Assembly: GCF_016756535.1 (NCBI RefSeq)
Contig: NZ_AP023247.1
Span: 1,984,501 to 2,048,500, forward strand
DNA: 64,000 nt
Direction of reading: 5' to 3'
Origin: Mesorhizobium sp. 131-2-1
GTDB lineage: Bacteria; Pseudomonadota; Alphaproteobacteria; Rhizobiales; Rhizobiaceae
Position numbers and translations under genes: made by a program
In this document: positions 45,455 to 53,170 of the stretch, in pieces
How the letters are laid out: each line of letters begins with the position of its first letter
How positions within the stretch are numbered: position 1 is the first letter of the stretch
The notes under the pieces: model-generated
Database searches by the model: none
Told to the model about the DNA's origin: nothing
Seen by the model: only the letters and a program-made list of their open reading frames with translations

Positions 45455-46201
45455 GTGCAGATCCTTGTGGTGAACCCGAACACGACCGCCAGCATGACCG
45501 CAACCATCGCGGTGGCCGCCCGCTCGGTCGCCGGCGCCTCGACGGAGATCATTGCCGTCACCTCGTCGATGGGACCGGTGTCGATCGAAGGCTACTATGA
45601 CGAGGCGCTTGCCGTGCCCGGCCTGCTGGTCGAGATTGCCGCCGGCGAGCGCGCCGGCGCGCGGGCGGCGATCATCGCCTGCTTCGACGACACCGGGCTC
45701 GACGCGGCGCGCGCGATGGCCAACATCCCGGTCATTGGCATCTGCGAGGCGGCGCTCAGCCTCGCCTCCCTCATTGCCCAGCGCTTCAGCGTGGTGACCA
45801 CCACCGAACGCTCGCGCGTGCCTGTCGAGGAGCTGGTGCGGCGGTACGGCATGGCTGCGCGGGCTCGCGTGCGCGCCGCCGACATTCCGGTCCTGGCGCT
45901 GGAAGACCCGGCATCGGGCGCCATTGTCAAGCTGCGCGACGAGATCGCGCGGGCCATCGAGCAGGATCGCGCCGAGGCGATCGTGCTCGGCTGTGCCGGC
46001 ATGGCCGATCTCGCCACCGAGCTGCAACGGGATTTCGGCCTGCCGGTCATCGACGGCGTCGGCGCCGCGGTCAAGCAGGCCGAGGCGCTGGTTGCGCTCG
46101 GCCTGTCGACATCCAAACGCGGCGCCTATGCAAACCCGCTGGCAAAGCCCTATCGTGGCGTGTTGGAGTCCTTCGCCCCGGGTGCCATCGCCGCCGAGTG
46201 A
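45455..46201 (+). CDS. Aspartate/glutamate/hydantoin racemase family protein
   Basis: A 248-residue cofactor-independent racemase of the Asp/Glu/hydantoin group. The two catalytic cysteines are Cys76 (IIACFDDTGLDAAR) and Cys180 (VLGCAGMADLATEL), at the usual spacing. The N-terminus MQILVVNPNTTASMTATIAV is typical of hydantoin racemases. It is the last gene of the ABC operon, which suggests the imported compound is a chiral amino-acid derivative. Hydantoinase or carbamoylase genes are not in the window. Confidence 0.87.
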   Translation: MQILVVNPNTTASMTATIAVAARSVAGASTEIIAVTSSMGPVSIEGYYDEALAVPGLLVEIAAGERAGARAAIIACFDDTGLDAARAMANIPVIGICEAALSLASLIAQRFSVVTTTERSRVPVEELVRRYGMAARARVRAADIPVLALEDPASGAIVKLRDEIARAIEQDRAEAIVLGCAGMADLATELQRDFGLPVIDGVGAAVKQAEALVALGLSTSKRGAYANPLAKPYRGVLESFAPGAIAAE

Positions 46202-46205
46202 TACG

Positions 46206-47036
46206 ATGCCAAGAACAATCCGCGTGCTCGCCTCGCAAGAGGTGGAAATGCTTGTCGACTGGGCCGCGGGCGAGGGCTGGAATCCGGGCCTTGGCGATGC
46301 GGCCGTGTTCCGCGCGGCCGACCCCGAAGGGTTCATCGGCGCCTTCGTCGACGGCGAAATGGTGGCCGGCATTTCGGCCGTTGCCTATGGTGATGGCTTC
46401 GGCTTCATCGGCCTCTACATCTGCCGGCCCGACAGGCGCGGCGAGGGGCATGGCAAGGCGGTCTGGGATGCCGGCATGGCGCGGCTCGGCGACCGCGTGA
46501 TCGGCCTCGACGGCGTCGTCGAGCAACAGGCCAATTACCGGCGCATGGGGTTTGCGTCTGTCTATGAGACCCTCCGCTACAGCGGCCACGCCACGGGCCT
46601 GACCGGCGGTGGCGACATCCGGCGCCTGACGCCGGATCTGGCCGCCGAGATCCTGACATATGACCGCGCCTGCTTCCCGGCGCCCCGGCCGGCTTTCCTC
46701 GAAGGATGGCTGCAGCCGCCGCGCGTTGCCTTGCTGGCCGTGAAAGCCAGCCGGATTTGCGGCTACGGCGTGGCGCGGCAGTGCCGGGAAGGTTTCAAGG
46801 TCGGGCCGCTGTTCGCCGACGACACGGAGACCGCGCTGCGGCTGCTGGCGGCGCTGGCCAACCGGATGACGGGCACGCTGCACATCGACGTGCCGGCCGC
46901 CAACAGCGGTTTCGTCGCGGCACTTCGGGCCGCCGGCCTGTCGCCCGGCTTCAGCACGACCCGGATGTATCGGGGTGGCGCGCCTGCGAACGCGCAAGCC
47001 AGGGTGTTCGGAATAACCACGCTGGAGCTGGGCTGA
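46206..47036 (+). CDS. GNAT family N-acetyltransferase (two-domain)
   Basis: A 276-residue protein with a clear N-terminal GNAT core (GFGFIGLYICRPDRRGEGHG, KAVWDAGMARLGD) and a C-terminal GNAT-like half (RRLTPDLAAEILTYDRACFP, then RICGYGVARQCREGFKVGPL). This two-lobe layout resembles YitH/HolE-type acetyltransferases. It starts four bases after the racemase stop, so it is co-transcribed with the ABC/racemase operon. Substrate unknown. Confidence 0.85.
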   Translation: MPRTIRVLASQEVEMLVDWAAGEGWNPGLGDAAVFRAADPEGFIGAFVDGEMVAGISAVAYGDGFGFIGLYICRPDRRGEGHGKAVWDAGMARLGDRVIGLDGVVEQQANYRRMGFASVYETLRYSGHATGLTGGGDIRRLTPDLAAEILTYDRACFPAPRPAFLEGWLQPPRVALLAVKASRICGYGVARQCREGFKVGPLFADDTETALRLLAALANRMTGTLHIDVPAANSGFVAALRAAGLSPGFSTTRMYRGGAPANAQARVFGITTLELG

Positions 47037-47048
47037 CGCGGAGCGACT

Positions 47049-47981
47049 TCATCGCCGTGCCGAGCGCCGCAGCGCCTGCGGCGGCTGGCCGAAGCCGCGC
47101 ATGAAGGCGCGGCGCATGCGGCCAGGGTCGCCAAAGCCGGTGGCGGCGGCGATGCGGTCCAGCGAAGCGGAACTCGTCTCCACCGCAGTGCGGGCGGTTT
47201 CTAGGCGTAGCCGCTCCACGGCCTTGGCGGGCGTGGTTCCCGTTTCGGCAGCGAAAGCGCGGGCGAAGTGGCGCGGGCTCATGGCGGCGCGGTCGGCGAG
47301 GACCTCGACTGTCAGCGGCTCGGCGAGATGGTCGCGCATCCACTCGATCAAATCGGCGAAGCGGCCGGTTCGCCCGCCGAGCTCGACCAGCGAGGAAAAC
47401 TGCGACTGGCCGGATCTGCGCTGGTGGACGACGAGCTGCTGCGCCGTGCGCCGCGCGACGTCCGCGCCGAGATCGTCCTCGATGAGGGCGAGCGCGAGGT
47501 CGATGCCGGCGGAAATGCCGGCCGAGGTCCAGACGTCGCCATCGTGGACGAAGATGCGGTCGGCATCGACTTTGATCCGCGGATAGCGGCGGGCGAAATC
47601 GTCCGTGCTCGCCCAGTGCGTCGTGGCGCGGCGACCGTCGAGCAGGCCTGCTTCCGCAAGCAGGTAGGCGCCCGAGCAGACGCTGGCGATTCGCCGCGCG
47701 CCGACGCGCTTCAGCCATGCGGCGATCTGTTCGGCCGCCGCCAGGGAGCGCACGATCTCGCCGCCGGAAATGATGACCGTGTCGAAGCGCTCGTCGCGCA
47801 GAGGCGCCGCAGTGAGGCTGACGCCCGACGAGCTTTCGATCTCACCGCCGCCGGGCGCCAGCATCGTCAGCTCGTAGCTCCCGGGGGAGAAACGCCCGGC
47901 GATCTCGAAGGCGGCTGTCGGCCCTGCGGCATCCAGCAACTGGAAACCCGGATGGATGACGATAGCGACTGTTCGTTGCAT
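47049..47981 (-). CDS. GlxA-family AraC-type regulator with DJ-1/PfpI domain
   Basis: A 310-residue protein with an N-terminal DJ-1/PfpI domain (VAIVIHPGFQLLDAAGPTAA, conserved Cys in IASVCSGAYLLAEAGLLDGR) and a C-terminal pair of AraC helix-turn-helices (VEVLADRAAMSPRHFARAFA, then IAAATGFGDPGRMRRAFMRG). ATG at 47981 gives the canonical N-terminus; a longer open frame through the promoter gap is rejected. Divergent from a membrane-anchored DJ-1/PfpI gene, which it probably controls. Confidence 0.9.
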   Translation of the reverse strand: MQRTVAIVIHPGFQLLDAAGPTAAFEIAGRFSPGSYELTMLAPGGGEIESSSGVSLTAAPLRDERFDTVIISGGEIVRSLAAAEQIAAWLKRVGARRIASVCSGAYLLAEAGLLDGRRATTHWASTDDFARRYPRIKVDADRIFVHDGDVWTSAGISAGIDLALALIEDDLGADVARRTAQQLVVHQRRSGQSQFSSLVELGGRTGRFADLIEWMRDHLAEPLTVEVLADRAAMSPRHFARAFAAETGTTPAKAVERLRLETARTAVETSSASLDRIAAATGFGDPGRMRRAFMRGFGQPPQALRRSARR

Positions 47982-48071
47982 GGCAGTTTTCGCACGATTT
48001 ATGTCATTTCGGCCAAAGCCTAGCGCCTCTACACTCCCGGTCAATCCCTTCGATCGAGCAGAGGATCCACA

Positions 48072-49220
48072 ATGCGCTTGCGGGATGTCTTGTGGGGCGC
48101 GCTGGGTATCGTCCTGCTTTTCCTGGCTCTTGGCGCGGGGTGGCTGTTGTCGCTGCCGCCAGCGCCCGAAGCCATCGCCGCACCGGCGATCGACAGGCAG
48201 GAGGCGGATGCCACGATAGCGGCGCTGAAGCCGAAGCGGCAGCGGCCGCTGGTCGCCATCATCGGCATCAACGACGCCACAGAAACCACCGACTATCTCA
48301 TGCCATACGGCATTCTGAAGCGCGCCGACGTCGCCGATGTGATGGCGGTGGCGACCCAGCCAGGCCCGGTGACGCTCTTTCCCGTGCTCAAGGTCGAGCC
48401 GGACGCGACGGTGGCGCAGTTCGATGCACGGCATCCGCAAGGCGCCGACTACGTCATCGTTCCGGCTATGAGCCGGGACGACGATCCGGTCGTCCTCGAA
48501 TGGCTAAGGAGCCAATCGGCCAAGGGAGCCATCGTCGTCGGCGTCTGCGCCGGAGCCAAGGTGGTCGGCGCCAGCGGGTTGCTCGACGGCAAAAGGGCGA
48601 CCACGCACTGGTATTCCGTGGGCGAGCTTCGCGACCGGCATCCCTCGATCCGCTATGTCGCCGACCGGCGCTTCGTGGTCGACCGGGGTGTGGCAACGAC
48701 GACGGGTATCACGGCGTCGATGCCGATGATGCTGACCTTGATCGAGGCGATAGCCGGGCGGGCAAAAGCCGAAGCCGTCGCGCACGACCTTGGGCTGACC
48801 GGCTGGGATGCGCGCCATGCCAGCAACGCCTTCAGGTTCACGCGCCCCTTCGCGTTGACGGCGATCCGCAACACGCTCGCTTTCTGGGATTGGGAGCAAC
48901 TGGGGCTGGAACTGACGCCGGGCATGGACGAGGTGTCGCTCGCCCTTGTCGCGGATGCGTGGTCGCGCACCTACCGTTCGCGCGCCGTGATGCTTTCAGG
49001 AACGGCTGGCCCCGTCGAGAGTCGCGGCGGCATCCGCCTCCTGCCGGATCAGGTCGCCGTAAGTTGGCCTGTGCAGCAGCTCATCGCCGGCTTCGACCGG
49101 CAGCCGCCGGCCGAGGCGCTGGACCGGACGCTCCGGAACATCGCCGACCGCTACGGAACCGACACGACGGATTTCGTCGCCATGCAGCTCGAATATCCGA
49201 AGCAAGGGGCTTCGCAATAG
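48072..49220 (+). CDS. Membrane-anchored DJ-1/PfpI family protein
   Basis: A 382-residue protein. An N-terminal hydrophobic anchor (LWGALGIVLLFLALGAGWLL) is followed by a DJ-1/PfpI domain with the nucleophile elbow Cys159 (IVVGVCAGAKVVGASG) and LLDGKRATTHWYS. A C-terminal extension of about 150 residues includes RSRAVMLSGTAGPVESRGGI and RLLPDQ, which resembles the N-terminal half of another PfpI domain. It lacks the AraC domain of its divergent neighbour. Enzyme activity unknown; it may be a periplasmic sensor or amidase-like enzyme. Confidence 0.82.
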   Translation: MRLRDVLWGALGIVLLFLALGAGWLLSLPPAPEAIAAPAIDRQEADATIAALKPKRQRPLVAIIGINDATETTDYLMPYGILKRADVADVMAVATQPGPVTLFPVLKVEPDATVAQFDARHPQGADYVIVPAMSRDDDPVVLEWLRSQSAKGAIVVGVCAGAKVVGASGLLDGKRATTHWYSVGELRDRHPSIRYVADRRFVVDRGVATTTGITASMPMMLTLIEAIAGRAKAEAVAHDLGLTGWDARHASNAFRFTRPFALTAIRNTLAFWDWEQLGLELTPGMDEVSLALVADAWSRTYRSRAVMLSGTAGPVESRGGIRLLPDQVAVSWPVQQLIAGFDRQPPAEALDRTLRNIADRYGTDTTDFVAMQLEYPKQGASQ

Positions 49221-49501
49221 CGGGCGCCGGCGCGCTATGGCCAAGGCCTCGGACTCTGAGGAGCCGCCGGCGGCGACGCGAAAAGGCGCGGCGTTTCAGC
49301 CTGGCGGGCGGCGGGTTCGTCGAACGAATTGGCGCTGGACCGTCTCCTTGCACTAGCGGGAAGCCGATGGTTGTGAAAGGTTGTATTTCAGAAACGACTA
49401 CAGAAGTAGCTTCAAAGGCGCAGAGATTGTTAATTTTTGGCAAGTAGCATAAGTACGAGCGTCAAGCTATCCAGTTAGTTTGTAGTATTCTCGAGTCGAG
49501 C
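49221..49501. other. Intergenic region before the polysaccharide locus
   Basis: No gene is supported in these 281 bases. The left half is GC-rich; the right half from about 49370 is visibly richer in A/T (TTGTTAATTTTTGGC and similar), which marks the start of the polysaccharide locus and probably holds the promoter of the gene at 49502. No palindrome was seen by eye. Confidence 0.5.
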
Positions 49502-50386
49502 ATGGCCGTTCCTGCCGCTCTTCCCTCCGATCTCAGCTGCCGACCGATTCGCGATGATGATTGGGATGGCGTGATCGACTGCCTCCGCAGGGGCTTTCCG
49601 ATGCGTCGCCGCAAATACTGGATACATGCGCTGACCCGTCTGTCGCAGCGGCCCGCCATCGACGACTGTCCGCGATACGGCTTCGCCTTGGAGAGTTCCG
49701 GCCGGATCGTCGGGGTCGCGCTCACCCTCTATTCCCGCTACCCGGGGCGCGAGGGTGACGAAATCCGCTGCAACATCTCAAGCTGGTCCGTGGACAAGGC
49801 ATTCCGCCCTTATGCCATGAAGCTGATCTGGCCGGTCCTCAGGCGAAGGGACGTGACCTACACGAACATTTCGCCGGCGCCTACGACGTTGAACGCCAAC
49901 AAGGCGCTCGGCTTTCGCCTCTTCGCCAGTGGCCAGTTCGCCTTCCTGCCCGCCTTGAGTTCGCCGCAGCCGTCATGCCGCGTGCTCGAGGTCCGCTCGG
50001 ACCTCTCCGAAATGGCGATGCTGTCGGACAGCGAGAGATCCATCCTCGAGGACCATGCCGCATTGGGCTGCCTCTCGTTCATCTGCATTCGCGACGGAGC
50101 GGCGTATCCTCTGGTGCTGATGCCGCGCCGCATCCTGCACGGCCTCATCCCGTGCGCCCAAATCGTCTATTGCCGTTCGCTCGCGGATTTGAGCCGCTGC
50201 GCCGGCGCGGTGGGACGCATCCTGTTGCGACGCGGAATCCTGCTTTGCCTCGCCGATGCAAACGGACCGATCCCAGGCCTGTTCGGCCGCTACTTCGCGA
50301 ACAAGGGGCTGAAATATTTCAAAGGCCCGAAACCGCCGTCGCCCGGGGATCTGACATTCACCGAACTGGTGATTTTCGGTCCCTAA
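49502..50386 (+). CDS. GNAT-like acyltransferase in polysaccharide locus
   Basis: A 294-residue protein beginning LSCRPIRDDDWDGVIDCLRR, with features of an acyltransferase fold (YGFALESSGRIVGVALTLYS, later LNANKALGFRLFASGQFAFL). I place it among GNAT-like proteins with moderate confidence; no acetyl-CoA P-loop is fully clear. Polysaccharide loci often hold acyltransferases that decorate sugars. It is convergent with the polymerase-like gene and is the left boundary of the locus. Confidence 0.6.
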   Translation: MAVPAALPSDLSCRPIRDDDWDGVIDCLRRGFPMRRRKYWIHALTRLSQRPAIDDCPRYGFALESSGRIVGVALTLYSRYPGREGDEIRCNISSWSVDKAFRPYAMKLIWPVLRRRDVTYTNISPAPTTLNANKALGFRLFASGQFAFLPALSSPQPSCRVLEVRSDLSEMAMLSDSERSILEDHAALGCLSFICIRDGAAYPLVLMPRRILHGLIPCAQIVYCRSLADLSRCAGAVGRILLRRGILLCLADANGPIPGLFGRYFANKGLKYFKGPKPPSPGDLTFTELVIFGP

Positions 50387-50439
50387 GCCAGGCGGGCACC
50401 GGTGATGCCGTCAGTCTGCTTGCCGGCGCGCTCCTGAAA

Positions 50440-51969
50440 TCACCCCTGCGGGCCGGTCCGGGCGGACGCCACCTCGCGCCAGCGCGTTCCGAGCGAGACG
50501 CCGACAAGCAGCAGGCAGAAGCTGAGCGCGAGCGGAGAGTAGAACGCCTCTTCCTGCAGCACGGCATTGGCCGAGATGGTGACGATGCCGACGAAGCCGA
50601 ACAGGAAATCCGGGTTGCCGGTCTCGATTAGCTGCCGCCGGGCGGCCACCGCGAGCGCTGCCAGGAAGCCGAAGAAGACGAAGCTGCCCACCCCCATCTG
50701 GTAGAGCATGACGCCGACCGCGCTCTCGACGGGGACGGAGGCGACGCCCTCGGCCTGGGCGGTCGCCCAACTGAGGTTGAGGCTGGTGCTCGACAGGTTG
50801 CCGCCGAACCCCAATCCTTGCCCGAGCGGGTTGGCCAGGAAGTCGCGCAGGCCGGCCGTCAGGCCAAGCACGTGGTAGTCGCCATGCGTGGCGCCATAGG
50901 CGATCGCGGCGGTCGTCCAGACTGCTGCCAGAGCCAGGGCGGCTGCAAGTGTCAGGCGGGTGCGCGAAGGGCGGTAGATGATGCGCATGGCGAGCGCGAT
51001 GAGCAAAAGGAACGTGGCGCCCTTGGAGCCGATGACGAGGAGCAGCGGCAGGGCGGCGATGGGCAGCAGCCAGCGGCCCCTGAACAGGAGCCAGGACGAT
51101 ATGATGCTGAGCGCGTAGGCGTAGCTGATCGAATGGAAATTCGGGCCGCCGATGCGGAAGACGCTGGGCAGGATGTCGTTGAAGAACGGCGTGTTGAAGA
51201 AGGTCGTCGTCATCACATCCTGAAGGCTGCGGAAGACGAAGCCCGTTTCCTTGAGCGACTTCTCCCAGACACCGGTCTCGATCTGCCGCGCGATGTTGCG
51301 CTGGATGTACATGTCGCCATGGAAGAGGCTGAGGAAATCCATCGTGAAGGTCAGCTCTACATAGCCGTAGATGATGGCGCCGGCGCCGAGCCAGAACATG
51401 CTCTTGCGCAGATCGACCGGATAGAGGCTGGCGGCAAGCACTGCGATGTGGAAGCAGGCAAGCGGCGTGATCGTGTTGCGGAAATAGACGACCGCGTCCT
51501 TGGGCTGGCCGTGCACGATCCCCAGGACAAGATAGAAACAGATCGTCGCGCACAGCACGATGCTCAACAGCAGCCAGAGGCGCAATTCGATCAGCGCGCG
51601 CACGCGATGCTGGAACGACGCGGCAAGGAAGATGCAGAAGGCGGTCATCAGGATGACGAAGTTGGTGCCGCGCAGCGCGTCGAACGTATCGTTGTCGGGG
51701 ATATAGGGGGTGTACCAGGTCACGATGAGGTTCTGGTAGAGGAAGGCGCAGATGATCAGGACGGGGACGCCCGCTGGCATGGCGTTCGCCACGATCAGCG
51801 TCAGCAGGAACGTCGCCGCGATGCCGAACGGCGTCCAGACGGCAAAAGCGGACACCGTCAAGGCGACGAGGGTGAGCGACACGCAGACATGCAGCAGCGC
51901 GTCGTCGCGCGGCGCCTCCGCACCGCGTGTGCCCAGCCCAACCGGCGGATATGCTCCCGTGACGCTCAT
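50440..51969 (-). CDS. Polysaccharide polymerase / O-antigen ligase-like membrane protein
   Basis: A 509-residue inner-membrane protein with about a dozen hydrophobic helices (CVSLTLVALTVSAFAVWTPF, FGIAATFLLTLIVANAMPAG, WLLPIAALPLLLVIGSKGAT) and a large periplasmic loop region (NDTFDALRGTNF). Wzy-type polymerases and O-antigen ligases share this layout and low sequence identity, so the assignment rests on topology and neighbours (Wzz and Wzx genes nearby). ATG at 51969 is chosen; the longer frame to 52047 is polar and less likely. Confidence 0.75.
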   Translation of the reverse strand: MSVTGAYPPVGLGTRGAEAPRDDALLHVCVSLTLVALTVSAFAVWTPFGIAATFLLTLIVANAMPAGVPVLIICAFLYQNLIVTWYTPYIPDNDTFDALRGTNFVILMTAFCIFLAASFQHRVRALIELRLWLLLSIVLCATICFYLVLGIVHGQPKDAVVYFRNTITPLACFHIAVLAASLYPVDLRKSMFWLGAGAIIYGYVELTFTMDFLSLFHGDMYIQRNIARQIETGVWEKSLKETGFVFRSLQDVMTTTFFNTPFFNDILPSVFRIGGPNFHSISYAYALSIISSWLLFRGRWLLPIAALPLLLVIGSKGATFLLLIALAMRIIYRPSRTRLTLAAALALAAVWTTAAIAYGATHGDYHVLGLTAGLRDFLANPLGQGLGFGGNLSSTSLNLSWATAQAEGVASVPVESAVGVMLYQMGVGSFVFFGFLAALAVAARRQLIETGNPDFLFGFVGIVTISANAVLQEEAFYSPLALSFCLLLVGVSLGTRWREVASARTGPQG

Positions 51970-52030
51970 TGCCGGCTCGCCTTGACCTTCGCAAGCATCG
52001 GCATCCTGATATTGCGCGCCCTGTCCATGG

Positions 52031-53167
52031 TCAGTCCCCGCCGCCACCGTCCAGCAGGGCGGCGATCATCGAGCGGTCGAATCCTTCCGCGCTCTGCCTG
52101 CTGTCGATGAAGCCGAAGCCCTGGTCGAGCTCCCAATAGGCCCAGCCGATCCGGTTGGCCTCGGCCGCCCTGCGCACGGCGCGGACCCAGCGCACGCGGC
52201 TTTCGGCATCGACGCAGAAATTGAGCACCCCGAATTCATTCAGCATGACCGGGCAGTCGTGCATCCCCGACCAGCGTCCGAGCTCGGCGAAGTCCGACGC
52301 GATGCGCTCTTCGGTCCACGGGCTTGAGAGTTCCTTCTCCACAAGGGAAGCAGCCTCCTCGTCGCCCGTCGCGCGCAGTTTGGCGACAAGCGCACGGACC
52401 GGCGGCGCATCCTTCGTCGCGGGAAAGGGCAGGTTGGCGATGCGGGCGAGCGGCGATTGATCCCACGTCTCGCATTGATGCGTGAACGCCGTCGGCGCGT
52501 AGTAGTGGATGGCGGCAATCTGCCTGTCGTCAGCAAGCGGCGGCGTGTCGGCGATTTCCCAGATCCCCTGGAAGCGCGCCGGCCCCCAGACCAGCGTGTG
52601 CAGCGGACATCTGGCGCGCAAGGTTCCTGCAAGCCGTTCGCGCAGCGCGAGCCAATCGCGCCGCTCCATCGGCGGTTCGTTCAGCAGCTCCGGATAGACT
52701 GAATCCTCCGGCAGGTCGGCGATGACGACGCGGAGCGCCGTCCAGGCTTGAACCACGCGTTCGGCCGCGCTTGCCGGATCGCGCTGGAAAGCCGCGTGCA
52801 GGTCGCCTGACGGATGCATGTCGACCAGGACCGCGAAGCCCAACCCGACAAGCTCCGCCACGCCACGCTGAATGCCGCGCAACGCCGCCTGGTGTCCGTC
52901 CGCGACGAGATCGCCATTCACCGGCAGGCGGATCGTTTCGAATCCCGTCTGACGGAGCTTCTCCAGCACGGCTGGGGCAGGGGCGGTTCCCCCCTCTCGC
53001 TCGAACCATCCAGGAAGGTTGAAGCCATGCGAGGGAACGGAGCGCATCTTCGCCGCCGGCAGCGTGGCGGCGACGGAAAGGGGCAGGGTGGTCAGCAGGG
53101 CGCCGCCGGTCAGCGCAAGCGCGCGCCGCCGCGACAGCGCCGGCGATGCCTGCTCCAGCGCCCGCAC
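52031..53167 (-). CDS. Glycoside hydrolase family 5 enzyme (endoglucanase-like)
   Basis: A 378-residue exported glycosidase. A twin-arginine-like signal (LSRRRALALTGGALLTTLPL) precedes the catalytic domain. GH5 signatures are the acid/base Glu164 in YPELLNEPPMERRDW and the nucleophile Glu311 in PVMLNEFGVLNF, plus FETIRLPVNGDLVADGHQ and FAVLVDMHPSGDLH. It may trim or depolymerise the polysaccharide made by the locus, a role known for glycosidases of cellulose and EPS clusters. It is four bases from the Wzz-type gene. Confidence 0.85.
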   Translation of the reverse strand: MRALEQASPALSRRRALALTGGALLTTLPLSVAATLPAAKMRSVPSHGFNLPGWFEREGGTAPAPAVLEKLRQTGFETIRLPVNGDLVADGHQAALRGIQRGVAELVGLGFAVLVDMHPSGDLHAAFQRDPASAAERVVQAWTALRVVIADLPEDSVYPELLNEPPMERRDWLALRERLAGTLRARCPLHTLVWGPARFQGIWEIADTPPLADDRQIAAIHYYAPTAFTHQCETWDQSPLARIANLPFPATKDAPPVRALVAKLRATGDEEAASLVEKELSSPWTEERIASDFAELGRWSGMHDCPVMLNEFGVLNFCVDAESRVRWVRAVRRAAEANRIGWAYWELDQGFGFIDSRQSAEGFDRSMIAALLDGGGGD

Positions 53168-53170
53168 GGA

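Noticed and set aside
47982..48440. N-terminal extension of the GlxA regulator through the promoter gap
   Set aside because: The extension overlaps the divergent DJ-1/PfpI gene; the ATG at 47981 gives the canonical PfpI-domain start.
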